Part shown: positions 35,728 to 46,216 of the stretch, piece by piece | Layout of the letters: every line of letters starts with the position of its first letter | Numbering within the stretch: position 1 is the stretch's first letter | NCBI RefSeq assembly: GCF_014842265.1 | Contig: NZ_JACYVI010000005.1 | Span: 58,517-122,516 of the forward strand | DNA from: Pseudomonas sp. CFBP 13711 | GTDB lineage: Bacteria > Pseudomonadota > Gammaproteobacteria > Pseudomonadales > Pseudomonadaceae | Length of the DNA: 64,000 nucleotides | Direction of reading: 5' to 3' | Notes under the pieces: generated by a model | Databases searched by the model: none | The model's input: only the letters and a program-made list of their open reading frames with translations | What the model was told of the DNA's origin: nothing | Made by a program: the position numbers and the translations under genes

Positions 35728-37182
35728 TCAACGCGCGTCCGTGACGGGTTTGCCGCCGATTGCTGCCGCGTGCGCTGCAGGCTGCGCAGCATCGGGCTTT
35801 GGCCAGGCTTTCAGGTCCAGGTCCAGATCGGGGAACTGGCTGGAGTCGAAAACCGGCGTTTTGATGCCGGCTTTACGCTGGGCATCGTAGTCTTTCAGCA
35901 CCCGCAGCGCGATTTTGAACAGCATCGCCAGCGCGATCAGGTTGACGAAGGCCAGCAGCGTCATGGTGATGTCGGCGAAGGCGAACACCGTGCCCAGATC
36001 CTCGACCGCACCCCACAAGATCAACGCCAGAACCAACACGCGGTAGCCGAAGATGGCCTTGCGGTTCTCGCCCAGCAGGAAGCGCAGGCTGTTTTCGCCC
36101 AGGTAGTAGTTGTAGAGAATCGAGGTGAACACGAACAGCGCCAGCGCCACACTGATGAACAGCTTGCCCCAGTCACCGACGACGGCGGCGAGGGAGTTCT
36201 GCGTCAGGGCAATGCCATCACCTTCGAAGCCGGGGGTATAGAAACCCGACAGCAGGATCAGCAACGCGGTGCAGGTGCAGATGACGAAGGTGTCGAGGAA
36301 CACGCTGAACGCCTGAACCACACCTTGTGCCACCGGGTGCTCGACCTGAGCCACCGCTGCCACGTTGGGTGCGCTGCCAAGGCCCGCTTCGTTGGCGAAG
36401 ACGCCCCGTTTGACGCCCATGACAATGGCACTGCCGATCAGGCCACCGAACACTTCATCCATGCCGAATGCGCTTTTGACGATGGTCATCAGCATGTGCG
36501 GAACGTGTTCGAACTGCACGCCAATGACATACAGCGTGACGGCGATGTAGACCAGCGTCTTGATCGGCACCAGCAGGTCGGCGACCTTGGCGATGCGCTT
36601 GATCCCGCCGACGAACACCAGGCCCAGCAGAATCGCCAGACCGACGCCGGCGTAGCTTGGCGAGATCTTGAAGGCGTCGTTGAGCGAGTGGGTCACGGCG
36701 TGGGATTGCAGGCCGTTGAAGGCGAACCCGAAGGTCACCAGCAACAGCACCGCCATGATCATGCCCAGCCAGCGTTTGCCCAGGCCGTGCTGAATGTAAT
36801 ACGACGGGCCGCCGCGGTATTGGCCTTCGGCGTCGCAGCGTTTGTACAGCTGGCCGAGGGAGCATTCGAAAAAGCTGCTCGCCATGCCGACAAGGGCAGT
36901 GACCCACATCCAGAACACCGCACCGGGTCCGCCGAGGGTGACCGCGATGCCGACGCCTGCGATGTTACCGGCGCCGACGCGGCCGGCAAGGCTCAGCATC
37001 AGGGCCTGGAACGAACTCAATTGGCCCGCGCTGCTGCGCAGACTGTCGCGGAACACCGCGAACATGTGAAAGAAGTGACGGAACTGAACGAAACGCGAGC
37101 GAATCGTGAAATATCCACCGAGCCCAACAATGAGCACGATCAGTACTTTTCCCGAGAGGAAGTCGTTGATGACTTCAAGCAT
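35728..37182 (-). CDS. Amino acid:cation symporter (AGCS family)
   Basis: 484 aa, about ten membrane helices. GRVGAGNIAGVGIAVTLGGPGAVFWMW is the AGCS signature, followed by SSFFECSLGQLYKR and GVKRGVFANEAGLGSAPN. Family members carry alanine or glycine with sodium; the neighbours ansA and aspA suggest that uptake here may be of asparagine or a related amino acid. GAGGAAACACCA leads into the ATG. A strong terminator of aspA lies upstream, so this gene and ansA have their own promoter. Confidence 0.9.
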   Translation of the reverse strand: MLEVINDFLSGKVLIVLIVGLGGYFTIRSRFVQFRHFFHMFAVFRDSLRSSAGQLSSFQALMLSLAGRVGAGNIAGVGIAVTLGGPGAVFWMWVTALVGMASSFFECSLGQLYKRCDAEGQYRGGPSYYIQHGLGKRWLGMIMAVLLLVTFGFAFNGLQSHAVTHSLNDAFKISPSYAGVGLAILLGLVFVGGIKRIAKVADLLVPIKTLVYIAVTLYVIGVQFEHVPHMLMTIVKSAFGMDEVFGGLIGSAIVMGVKRGVFANEAGLGSAPNVAAVAQVEHPVAQGVVQAFSVFLDTFVICTCTALLILLSGFYTPGFEGDGIALTQNSLAAVVGDWGKLFISVALALFVFTSILYNYYLGENSLRFLLGENRKAIFGYRVLVLALILWGAVEDLGTVFAFADITMTLLAFVNLIALAMLFKIALRVLKDYDAQRKAGIKTPVFDSSQFPDLDLDLKAWPKPDAAQPAAHAAAIGGKPVTDAR

Positions 37183-37277
37183 TGGTGTTTCCTCGCTTTC
37201 TTAGAGGGTGCGCACTATACCGGCGCGCGTTATTGGAGTCTTTATCCGGTTTGTTTCATGCCCAAATGACGCCGGGC

Positions 37278-37312
37278 AAAAAAAAGGGCCTGGAAGCGTG
37301 TGCTCCCGGCCC
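37278..37312 (-). terminator. Intrinsic terminator of aspA
   Basis: On the minus strand GGGCC...GGCCC (37312-37308 with 37290-37286, with a partly paired middle) is followed by a run of eight T (37285-37278). Confidence 0.8.
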
Positions 37313-37385
37313 TCAAAAGGGTGAGGGGTGTCTAGACCCTCAGCCTGGTGATCGTGTTGCAAGTGTCGCAAGGGGGCCGGACGGA

Positions 37386-38810
<1,425 letters not shown>

Positions 38811-39021
38811 GATAGAGAAAGTCTCAAGATGGGCACGGACTAAGCCGGAACGCCCTTGATACTAGGCCTGTGGGCTATTCTGGACCAATGCTGTAAAACG
38901 CTGCCCTATGCACAATCGGCATAATGTCGCTGTGACGCGGGGATTGTGACGAGCGTGTGAATCAGTGTATGAGGCTCCTGTTCGCACCCGCGAATGCGCA
39001 ACTTTTAAGGCTGGAGAAACG

Positions 39022-39933
39022 ATGAACCTGGAAAGCAAATGGCTGGAAGACTTCAGCGCGCTGGCCGCGACCCGCAGTTTTTCCCAGGCGGCGGAGCGTC
39101 GGTTCGTCACGCAACCGGCCTTCAGCCGGCGCATTCGCAGCCTTGAAGCGGCCCTTGGCCTGACGCTGGTCAATCGCTCGCGCACGCCAATCGAGCTGAC
39201 GGCGGCGGGGCAGTTATTCCTTGTCACCGCGAGGACAGTGGTCGACCAGCTCGGCGAGGTGCTGCGTCATTTGCACCATCTGGAAAGCGGGCAGGGCGAG
39301 GTCATGCAGATCGCCGCTGCCCACTCGCTGGCGCTGAGCTTCTTCCCGCGGTGGATCGCGCAGCTGCGCAACGAAGGACTGAATATCGCCACGCGCCTGG
39401 TCGCTACCAACGTCGGCGACGCGGTGCATGCGCTGCGTGAAGGCGGTTGCGATCTGATGCTGGCGTTCTATGACCCCGACGCCGCACTGCAGATGGACGC
39501 CGAGATCTTCCCGTCGCTGCACCTGGGCGTGACCGAAATGCTGCCAGTCTGCTCAACCGATGAAGAGGGGCGTCCGCTGTTCGACCTGGAAGGGGAACAG
39601 AGCGTGCCGCTGCTGGCGTACAGCGCGGGTGCGTTCTTGGGTCGCTCGGTGAATCTGCTGTTGCGCCAGCGCAGTGTACGCTTCACGACGATTTACGAAA
39701 CGGCGATGGCTGACAGCCTCAAGGGCATGGCGTTGCAGGGGCTGGGTATCGCGTGGGTGCCGCGCCTGAGCGTGACGGCGGAGCTCGAACGGGGAGAACT
39801 GGTGATCTGTGGCGGCACTCAGTGGCACGTCCCGCTGGAGATTCGGCTGTACCGATGCGCGCTGGTTCGCAAGGCCAATGTCCGGCTGTTGTGGCGCAAG
39901 CTGGAAGCGGGCGGCAGCTCGCCAGCCGCCTGA
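39022..39933 (+). CDS. LysR-family regulator near aspA
   Basis: 303 aa. HTH at the N-terminus (FSALAATRSFSQAAERRFVTQPAFSRRIRSLE), then an effector domain. GGAGAAACG lies before the ATG at 39022, so the longer reading from 38965 is rejected. Divergent from aspA (211-bp gap), so aspartate metabolism is a plausible target, but no operator was identified. Confidence 0.85.
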   Translation: MNLESKWLEDFSALAATRSFSQAAERRFVTQPAFSRRIRSLEAALGLTLVNRSRTPIELTAAGQLFLVTARTVVDQLGEVLRHLHHLESGQGEVMQIAAAHSLALSFFPRWIAQLRNEGLNIATRLVATNVGDAVHALREGGCDLMLAFYDPDAALQMDAEIFPSLHLGVTEMLPVCSTDEEGRPLFDLEGEQSVPLLAYSAGAFLGRSVNLLLRQRSVRFTTIYETAMADSLKGMALQGLGIAWVPRLSVTAELERGELVICGGTQWHVPLEIRLYRCALVRKANVRLLWRKLEAGGSSPAA

Positions 39934-40000
39934 CTTCGGAGTCAGTAAGTCCGGGCTTCCGTGGGCCGGTTTGGTAGGCTGACAGGAGGTCGCGGGCAGT

Positions 40001-40029
40001 CTGTCAAACGAGAGTCTTTGCGGTATACT
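40001..40029 (+). promoter_or_regulatory. Sigma-70 promoter of purEK
   Basis: CTGTCA, a 17-bp spacer, then a perfect TATACT. Transcription would start near 40036 and give a 109-nt leader before purE. Confidence 0.65.
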
Positions 40030-40032
40030 CCG

Positions 40033-40108
40033 CGGCCTTCGGCCGGTTCGACTGGTCATAATTTGTACGACAAGCCACGCCGGTTTTCCCGCGTGGCTTG
40101 TTGTTTTT
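40033..40108 (+). ncRNA. Structured purE leader with intrinsic terminator (attenuator or small RNA)
   Basis: Between promoter and purE the RNA can form a small hairpin (40033-40045) and then an 11-bp perfect stem (40070-40080 with 40091-40101, 10-nt loop) followed by TTGTTTTT. A terminator placed between the likely promoter and the first codon implies either conditional read-through into purE or a small RNA of about 70 nt. I do not recognise a known riboswitch in it. Confidence 0.5.
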
Positions 40109-40144
40109 AGCCGCGCCTGCGGGCGCCCGATGAGAGGCACGACG

Positions 40145-40636
40145 ATGAGCGCACTGGTTGGCGTGATCATGGGCTCCAAGTCCGATTGGTCCACCCTTAG
40201 CCACACCGCCGACATGCTTGAAAAGCTCGGCATTCCGTACGAAGTCAAAGTGGTTTCGGCGCACCGCACGCCTGATCTGCTGTTCAAGTACGCCGAGGAA
40301 GCCGAAGGCCGTGGCATCGAGGTGATCATCGCCGGTGCCGGTGGCGCCGCTCACCTGCCTGGCATGTGCGCCGCCAAGACTCATCTGCCCGTTCTGGGTG
40401 TGCCGGTGCAGTCTTCCATGCTGTCGGGCGTTGATTCATTACTCTCCATCGTTCAGATGCCTGCCGGCATTCCGGTCGCGACGCTGGCCATCGGTAAAGC
40501 GGGCGCGATCAACGCCGCGCTGTTGTCGGCCAGTATCCTGGGCGCCAAGCATCCACACTTCCACGCAGTGCTGAAGACATTCCGCGCTGAGCAGACAGAC
40601 AGCGTTCTGGACAATCCAGACCCACGCGAGGCCTGA
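40145..40636 (+). CDS. purE: N5-carboxyaminoimidazole ribonucleotide mutase
   Basis: Purine synthesis, converting N5-CAIR to CAIR. 163 aa with [19 protein letters not shown] and [11 protein letters not shown], the substrate-binding loops. Start ATG 40145, with GAGAGG about 8 nt before it; the ATG at 40130 overlaps that site. purK follows after 7 bp, an operon. Confidence 0.96.
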   Translation: MSALVGVIMGSKSDWSTLSHTADMLEKLGIPYEVKVVSAHRTPDLLFKYAEEAEGRGIEVIIAGAGGAAHLPGMCAAKTHLPVLGVPVQSSMLSGVDSLLSIVQMPAGIPVATLAIGKAGAINAALLSASILGAKHPHFHAVLKTFRAEQTDSVLDNPDPREA

Positions 40637-40643
40637 GGTTTTC

Positions 40644-41726
40644 ATGAAGATCGGCGTAATCGGTGGCGGCCAGTTGGGCCGCATGTTGGCACTGGCGGGG
40701 ACCCCGCTGGGGATGAACTTCGCCTTCCTTGACCCTGCACCGGATGCCTGCGCCGCTGCGCTTGGCGAGCATCTGCTCGCCGATTACGGCGATCAGGAAC
40801 ACCTGCGCCAGTTGGCGAATGATGTCGATCTGGTCACCTTCGAGTTCGAAAGCGTGCCGGCAGAAACCGTCGCCTTCCTCTCGCAGTTCGTGCCGGTTTA
40901 CCCGAGTGCCGAAGCGCTGCGCATCGCCCGCGATCGCTGGTTCGAAAAGAGCATGTTTAAGGACCTCGGCATCCCGACGCCGGCGTTTGCTGACATCCAG
41001 TCCCAGGCGGATCTGGACGCTGCGGTGGCCAGCATTGGTCTGCCGGCCGTGTTGAAAACCCGCACGCTGGGTTACGACGGCAAGGGCCAGAAAGTCCTGC
41101 GCACGCCCGAAGACGTAGTCGACACCTTCGCCGAGCTGGGCAGCGTGCCATGCCTGCTTGAAGGCTTCGTGCCGTTCACGGGCGAAGTCTCGCTGATCGC
41201 CGTACGCGCCCGTGATGGCGAGACCCGCTTCTATCCGCTGGTCCACAACACCCACGACAGCGGCATTCTGCGCTTGTCGATCGCCAGTACCGATCACCCG
41301 CTGCAGGCGCTGGCTGAAGATTACGCCGGGCGCGTGCTGAAGCAGCTCGATTATGTGGGCGTGCTGGCCTTTGAATTCTTCGAAGTCGATGGCGGCCTGA
41401 AAGCCAACGAAATCGCCCCGCGCGTGCACAACTCGGGTCACTGGACCACCGAAGGCGCCGAGTGCAGCCAGTTCGAGAACCATCTGCGCGCCGTTGCCGG
41501 ACTGCCGCTGGGTTCGACGGCCAAGGTCGGCGAAAGCGCGATGCTCAACTTCATCGGTGAAGTGCCTGCAGTGGAGCAGGTCATTGCCGTCGAAGATTGC
41601 CACCTGCATCACTACGGCAAAGCCTTTAAAGCCGGGCGCAAGGTCGGCCACGCCACCGTGCGCAGCAAAGACCGCGCGACGCTGGATCGTCAGGTGAAGC
41701 AGGTCGAGGCACTGATCAAAAACTGA
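40644..41726 (+). CDS. purK: N5-carboxyaminoimidazole ribonucleotide synthase
   Basis: ATP-grasp enzyme making N5-CAIR from AIR and bicarbonate for PurE. 360 aa with KIGVIGGGQLGRML at the start, LKTRTLGYDGKGQ (ATP loop) and ANEIAPRVHNSGHWT (substrate site). Second gene of the purEK operon, followed by a family A repeat. Confidence 0.96.
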   Translation: MKIGVIGGGQLGRMLALAGTPLGMNFAFLDPAPDACAAALGEHLLADYGDQEHLRQLANDVDLVTFEFESVPAETVAFLSQFVPVYPSAEALRIARDRWFEKSMFKDLGIPTPAFADIQSQADLDAAVASIGLPAVLKTRTLGYDGKGQKVLRTPEDVVDTFAELGSVPCLLEGFVPFTGEVSLIAVRARDGETRFYPLVHNTHDSGILRLSIASTDHPLQALAEDYAGRVLKQLDYVGVLAFEFFEVDGGLKANEIAPRVHNSGHWTTEGAECSQFENHLRAVAGLPLGSTAKVGESAMLNFIGEVPAVEQVIAVEDCHLHHYGKAFKAGRKVGHATVRSKDRATLDRQVKQVEALIKN

Positions 41727-41756
41727 TCATCGCGGTGGCCAGTCTTGACCGCCTCC

Positions 41757-41843
41757 GTAGGAGTGAGCTCGCGCGCGATGGCATTTGTCCGCGACATCAT
41801 TGCTGTCTGACCCAGCGTGATCGCGAGCAAGCTCGCTCCTACA
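41757..41843. repeat. Intergenic repeat, family A copy 3 (GTAGGAG variant)
   Basis: Arms GTAGGAGTGAGCTCGCGCGC and TCGCGAGCAAGCTCGCTCCT. The ends are GTAGGAG/CTCCTAC rather than GTGGGAG/CTCCCAC, a recognisable sub-type. It follows purK by 30 bp. Confidence 0.7.
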
Positions 41844-41950
41844 GTGTCCTTCATATCCTGTTGAACCATTTCGCCGGGCCACACCTCTCATAGCGTGTTG
41901 CCAATAGCCAGCTAGGCTTTGGCATATTCATTCAAACAGAGGGACATGGC

Positions 41951-42196
41951 ATGGGAATCATCGGAACCATCTTCATCGGCTTGATCGTAGGTCTGCTGGC
42001 GCGCTTTCTGAAGCCAGGCGACGACAGCATGGGCTGGATCATGACCATCCTGCTCGGTATCTGCGGCTCGCTGGCCGCCACTTATGGTGGTCAGGCGCTG
42101 GGTATCTACCGCGCAGGCGAGGGTGCAGGTTTCCTCGGTGCGCTTGTCGGCGCGATCATCCTGCTGGTGATCTACGGCATGATTAAAAAGCGTTAA
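41951..42196 (+). CDS. GlsB/YeaQ/YmgE-like small membrane protein
   Basis: 81 aa with three hydrophobic segments and the family pattern GIIGTIFIGLIVGLLARFLKPG...GWIMTILLGICGSLAAT...GAGFLGALVGAIILL. Transglycosylase-associated family, linked to stress in other bacteria; function unproven. GAGGGA precedes the ATG. A hairpin follows. Confidence 0.88.
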   Translation: MGIIGTIFIGLIVGLLARFLKPGDDSMGWIMTILLGICGSLAATYGGQALGIYRAGEGAGFLGALVGAIILLVIYGMIKKR

Positions 42197-42205
42197 GCAC
42201 GCCTG

Positions 42206-42234
42206 GCCCTCTGCGCTATTGCGGCGCAGAGGGC
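42206..42234 (+). terminator. Hairpin after the GlsB-like gene
   Basis: An 11-bp perfect stem (42206-42216 with 42224-42234), 7-nt loop, no T-run. Confidence 0.65.
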
Positions 42235-42275
42235 TAGAATGCCCGGCACTCAACTCCTCCCGCCGAGCATCTCCA

Positions 42276-42812
42276 ATGCGTCATCTCCTCTTCGTTTCAC
42301 TGCTGCTGGTCTGCGGACTGGTACGCGCCGCTGAATTACCCGAAACCGACTGGCTTGAACTGATGCCGAAGTCGGATCAGAAAGCCCTCGAAGCCATGCC
42401 CGAAATCGACCACAACTCGCCGGAAGGCCAGGGCACGTTCGACAGTAAAGGCGGTTTGAAGCAGAGCAAGGGCTTGCCTGCCGTCATGTATTCCACCAAA
42501 ACCGTCGCGTCGATGAACGACAAAACCATCCGCCTGGGTGGCTATCCGGTTCCGCTGGAGACTGATGCGAAGGGTCACAGCACGCTGTTCTTCCTCGTCC
42601 CGTACCCGGGCGCCTGCATCCACGTGCCGCCACCGCCGCCGAATCAGCTGGTGCTGGTGCGTTATCCGAAAGGCCTGAAGATCGCCGACATCTACACACC
42701 GTTGTGGGTCATCGGCACGTTGAAGGTGGAGAAGGTCAGCAATGATCTCGCCGACGCCGCCTATGCGCTGGACGCATCGAAAGTGCGTATGGTGGTTGAG
42801 GCGGATTTATAG
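42276..42812 (+). CDS. Periplasmic DUF3299 protein
   Basis: 178 aa with a signal peptide to about residue 18 (MRHLLFVSLLLVCGLVRAA). DUF3299 is recognisable by RLGGYPVPLE...FFLVPYPGACIHVPPPPPNQ. Function unknown. Start ATG 42276; an upstream frame from 42219 overlaps the hairpin and is not supported. Confidence 0.8.
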   Translation: MRHLLFVSLLLVCGLVRAAELPETDWLELMPKSDQKALEAMPEIDHNSPEGQGTFDSKGGLKQSKGLPAVMYSTKTVASMNDKTIRLGGYPVPLETDAKGHSTLFFLVPYPGACIHVPPPPPNQLVLVRYPKGLKIADIYTPLWVIGTLKVEKVSNDLADAAYALDASKVRMVVEADL

Positions 42813-42857
42813 GGCGCTTACACACCGCGCATATTCGGTGGGTCCGGCTCGATGCAT

Positions 42858-42952
42858 TGTAGGACTGGCTTCAGCCGGGAAGGCGTCGGGTGTCACACCA
42901 CAAAATTGATGGTGCTCAAACCGGCCCCTTCCCGGCTAAAGCCGGTCCTACA
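42858..42952. repeat. Intergenic repeat, family B copy 1
   Basis: Arms TGTAGGACTGGCTTCAGCCG (left) and CGGCTAAAGCCGGTCCTACA (right) around about 50 bp. Each arm also folds alone (GGCTTCAGCC, GGCTAAAGCC). It lies between two convergent genes. Confidence 0.8.
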
Positions 42953-42968
42953 AAATAGCGCAGTGTTG

Positions 42969-43880
42969 TCAGGCCTCTGCCAACGGCTCGGCCCAGATGC
43001 TGACGCTCAGCGCATGCATATCACCTGGCTTGAGCGTCACGACGTCGGTCAGGACGTTGGCCGTCTCAACGCACACCATGCCCTTCCAGCCCTCAGGCTG
43101 CATGTCGTCGAAGGTTTTGGTCTTGGCGATCCACGGGTTCCAGACGATGGCCGATTGCGAACCCGTCGTCTGAATCTGAATCCGGCGTTTCCACTGCGGG
43201 TCGACCACTGAAATCAGGTCAGGCGTGTCCTGATAAATACGGTCCGTCTCGCCAGTGAACGTGATGTCACCCACCTGTACGTTCTGGGTATCCCAGCTTT
43301 CCAGTGTGTTCAGGTACTCGACGCCATCCAGCCCTTCGATACTGATCCGGCTCACATCGCTCACCGCGAAATAACTGTGCAGCGCCTGACTCAGCGTGAC
43401 GTCTTCGGCGCCAGCGTTGAAGCTCACCAGACTGACATTCAGCGCGGCATCCAGGCGGATGTGCAGCTTCAGGCCAACGGTGTGCGGCCACCCCGACAAA
43501 TGTCCCTCGGCCTGGGGCTGGATGAATTCGACGATCAATGCGTCGCCGTCCTCACCGACGCCCATCAACTCCCAGTCGATCGCCCGAACTTCGCCGTGGG
43601 CCTTTGCCGGCTCGTCGCTCTCGCGCATGGCCTGCACGCTGGACGGGTTTTTCTGGAAATTGCCAAACCACGGCCAGCAGATAGGCATGCCGCCGCGAAT
43701 AGGCTTGCCCGATTTGAACAACGCGCCCGGGTTGGACCAGATCAGCGGCTCATCGCCGTCCACCTGGTAACTGATGATGTGCGCGCCTTGCTGGGCGATC
43801 ACCAGTTCGGCCTGACCGTGGCGGATGCGCCAGCAATTAAGCTCACCGAGCTGGAAGGATTCGACGTTTGACGTAGGCAT
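42969..43880 (-). CDS. D-hexose-6-phosphate mutarotase (YeaD-like)
   Basis: 303 aa, interconverting the alpha and beta forms of hexose 6-phosphates. GGMPICWPWFG is the YeaD hallmark; a His in SQALHSYFAV and the Glu/Asn region CVETANV supply the active site of the galactose-mutarotase fold. The ATG at 43880 begins the conserved part; an upstream frame to 43925 has little support. Confidence 0.88.
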   Translation of the reverse strand: MPTSNVESFQLGELNCWRIRHGQAELVIAQQGAHIISYQVDGDEPLIWSNPGALFKSGKPIRGGMPICWPWFGNFQKNPSSVQAMRESDEPAKAHGEVRAIDWELMGVGEDGDALIVEFIQPQAEGHLSGWPHTVGLKLHIRLDAALNVSLVSFNAGAEDVTLSQALHSYFAVSDVSRISIEGLDGVEYLNTLESWDTQNVQVGDITFTGETDRIYQDTPDLISVVDPQWKRRIQIQTTGSQSAIVWNPWIAKTKTFDDMQPEGWKGMVCVETANVLTDVVTLKPGDMHALSVSIWAEPLAEA

Positions 43881-43988
43881 GGGGGTTCTCACTCGAAGGA
43901 CAGTGACTGAATCAGACTGCGCCAAGCTTGATGAGTTTGTTGCGCAAAGCCAAGGGCGGGCACATCGGCGCCCACCCGGGCTTGATGA

Positions 43989-44390
43989 TCAGCGTCGAGC
44001 CGGCACCGAACGGGTACGGCCGCTGCCGTCGATGGCGACAAAAACGAACACCGCCTCGGTCACCTTGCGCCATTCACTGGACAGGGGATCATCGCTCCAC
44101 ACCTCGACCATCATCTGAATCGAGCTGCGGCCGATTTCCAGGGTCTGGGTGTAGAACGACAACTGCGCGCCCACCGCGACGGGCACCAGAAACGCCATGC
44201 GGTCTATGGCAACGGTCGCCACACGGCCGCCGGCCACCTTGCTCGCCATGGCAGTGCCGGCGAGGTCCATCTGGGCAACCAGCCAGCCGCCGAAAATGTC
44301 GCCAAAGCCATTGGTTTCGCGGGGCAGGGCGGTAATCTGCAGGGCAAGATCGCCCTGCGGTATCGGATCTTCTTGTTCGAGCTCAATCAT
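43989..44390 (-). CDS. YciA-like acyl-CoA thioesterase
   Basis: 133 aa single hotdog domain with NGFGDIFGGWLVAQMDLAGTAMA and VATVAIDRMAFLVPV, typical of YciA enzymes that hydrolyse many acyl-CoAs. AGAGGG lies 8 nt before the ATG at 44390. About 110 bp downstream on the same strand is the mutarotase gene. Confidence 0.87.
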   Translation of the reverse strand: MIELEQEDPIPQGDLALQITALPRETNGFGDIFGGWLVAQMDLAGTAMASKVAGGRVATVAIDRMAFLVPVAVGAQLSFYTQTLEIGRSSIQMMVEVWSDDPLSSEWRKVTEAVFVFVAIDGSGRTRSVPARR

Positions 44391-44770
44391 TATTGGGTCC
44401 CTCTGACCCATGACTCTAGGTAGTCTTCATTTCGTTTAAAGGGAAACTCTGCGAAAACGACTTGGGCAAATGGCTTCGCACAACTTCCCTGAAGAGACCG
44501 GCTGAGTCGTGGCCGGCGAGTATATCGGGCGCGCCGTCATGAAACGACCGCCGCTTTTTCATGATGCCTTCGCGTCATTGCAATCCATGTGCATTTGTAC
44601 GCAATTTGCTATCGTGCCGGACCGACTTGGCGCACTACGCCATTTTTGGCACGCAATTTTGATGCCCGATTAACTTTTCGAGTCGAGAAATCGCGTGTGA
44701 AGCCGTTACCCACGGTTGAGTCACCGTTGATTTTTCGCCCAAAGAGAGCCTCAAAAGAGAAGCCACTGTC
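44391..44770. other. 380-bp gap before the MFS gene
   Basis: No convincing gene. An inverted repeat, TCATGAAA (44537-44544) with TTTCATGA (44557-44564), 12-nt loop, is present, and the region is AT-richer than its flanks. It probably holds the divergent promoters of the thioesterase and the MFS carrier; I could not assign -35/-10 boxes. Confidence 0.4.
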
Positions 44771-46069
44771 ATGTCCTCTGTGCCTTTAAGCGCCACCCAG
44801 CCTTCGCGCCCGTTGAACCGTAACGATTACAAAACCCTTTCACTGTCTGCTTTGGGCGGAGCGTTGGAGTTCTACGACTTCATCATTTTCGTGTTCTTCG
44901 CAGCAGTGGTAGGCAAGCTGTTTTTCCCCGTCGACATGCCCGAATGGCTGCGTTTGATGCAAACGTTTGGCATTTTTGCCGCCGGTTATCTGGCTCGGCC
45001 CCTGGGCGGCATCGTCATGGCGCATTTTGGTGATCTGCTGGGCCGCAAGAAAATGTTCACCCTCAGCATTTTCCTGATGGCCGTGCCGACGCTGATCATG
45101 GGCTTGCTGCCCACTTACGCGCAGATCGGCATCTGGGCCCCCATGTTGCTGCTGCTGATGCGCGTCATTCAGGGCGCCGCAATCGGTGGCGAAGTGCCTG
45201 GCGCGTGGGTATTCGTTTCCGAACACGTTCCCGCCCGTAACGTCGGTTACGCCTGCGGTACCCTCACGTCCGGCCTGACGGCCGGGATTTTGCTCGGCTC
45301 GCTGGTCGCCACCTGGATCAACAGCGTGTACTCGCCCGTTGAGGTATCGGACTACGCCTGGCGGATTCCTTTCCTGCTCGGTGGCGTCTTCGGTCTGATG
45401 TCGGTTTACCTGCGCCGCTGGCTGCACGAAACCCCGGTGTTCGCCGAGCTTCAATTGCGCAAGCAACTGGCTGAAGAAGTGCCGCTCAAAGCGGTATTGC
45501 GCGATCATTGCGGCGCCGTCGTGCTGTCGATGTTGCTGACCTGGCTGCTCTCCGCCGGCGTGGTGGTGGTCATTCTGATGACGCCGACCCTGCTGCAGAA
45601 GGCCTACGGGTTCGCACCTGCCGACACCCTCAAAGCCAACAGCCTCGCCATTGTCTTGCTGAGTCTGGGATGTATCGGAGCTGGCGCGCTGGCGGATCGA
45701 GTCGGCGCGGGCCTTGTGTTCCTGTTCGGCTCGCTCGGTCTGCTGGTGAGTTCGTGGACCTTCTACCATATGATCGGCACGCACCCGGATCTGCTGTATC
45801 CGCTGTACGCGATCACCGGTTTGTTCGTCGGCACCATCGGCGCAGTGCCGTATGTGATGGTCAAAGCCTTCCCGCCGGTGATTCGCTTCACCGGGCTGTC
45901 GTTTTCCTACAACTTGGCGTACGCCATCTTTGGCGGTTTAACGCCAATGGTCGTCAGCCTGATGTTCGCCGCCAACCCGATGGGCCCGGCTTGGTACGTG
46001 GCGATTCTTTGCGCCATGGGCATGGGGATTGGTGTTTACCTGATCAAGAGAAAGCCGGTCGAGTCCTGA
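44771..46069 (+). CDS. MFS transporter, metabolite:H+ symporter type
   Basis: 432 aa, 12 predicted membrane helices. GGALEFYDFIIFVFFAAVVGKLFFP and ARPLGGIVMAHFGDLLGRKKMF are the MHS subfamily hallmarks (the second is the MFS loop 2-3 motif). Family members take up carboxylates such as citrate, ketoglutarate or proline betaine; the substrate is not predictable here. Followed by a strong terminator. Confidence 0.86.
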   Translation: MSSVPLSATQPSRPLNRNDYKTLSLSALGGALEFYDFIIFVFFAAVVGKLFFPVDMPEWLRLMQTFGIFAAGYLARPLGGIVMAHFGDLLGRKKMFTLSIFLMAVPTLIMGLLPTYAQIGIWAPMLLLLMRVIQGAAIGGEVPGAWVFVSEHVPARNVGYACGTLTSGLTAGILLGSLVATWINSVYSPVEVSDYAWRIPFLLGGVFGLMSVYLRRWLHETPVFAELQLRKQLAEEVPLKAVLRDHCGAVVLSMLLTWLLSAGVVVVILMTPTLLQKAYGFAPADTLKANSLAIVLLSLGCIGAGALADRVGAGLVFLFGSLGLLVSSWTFYHMIGTHPDLLYPLYAITGLFVGTIGAVPYVMVKAFPPVIRFTGLSFSYNLAYAIFGGLTPMVVSLMFAANPMGPAWYVAILCAMGMGIGVYLIKRKPVES

Positions 46070-46102
46070 TCGAGCCACCGGCAAATCCTCCTGCTGAAAC
46101 CT

Positions 46103-46137
46103 AGGCCGCCAGTCGTAATGACTGGCGGCCTTTCATT
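46103..46137 (+). terminator. Intrinsic terminator after the MFS gene
   Basis: A perfect 12-bp stem (46103-46114 with 46120-46131), 5-nt loop, then TTTCATTT. It lies just before the Pho box of pstS and insulates it. Confidence 0.8.
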
Positions 46138-46140
46138 TGA

Positions 46141-46158
46141 TTGTCATATTCCGGTCAT
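46141..46158 (+). promoter_or_regulatory. Pho box of pstS
   Basis: TTGTCAT-ATTC-CGGTCAT: two direct 7-bp half sites with a 4-bp gap, close to the PhoB consensus CTGTCAT-N4-CTGTCAT. It stands in for the -35 element of the pstS promoter. Confidence 0.8.
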
Positions 46159-46216
46159 AGAGTAGTCACATGGCCATCATCGATGGCGGCACTCTTCACC
46201 TCGCCAGGAGCAAGGC

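Noticed and set aside
44589..44789. Possible 66-aa gene before the MFS carrier
   Set aside because: No ribosome site, overlaps the start of the MFS gene, composition not protein-like.
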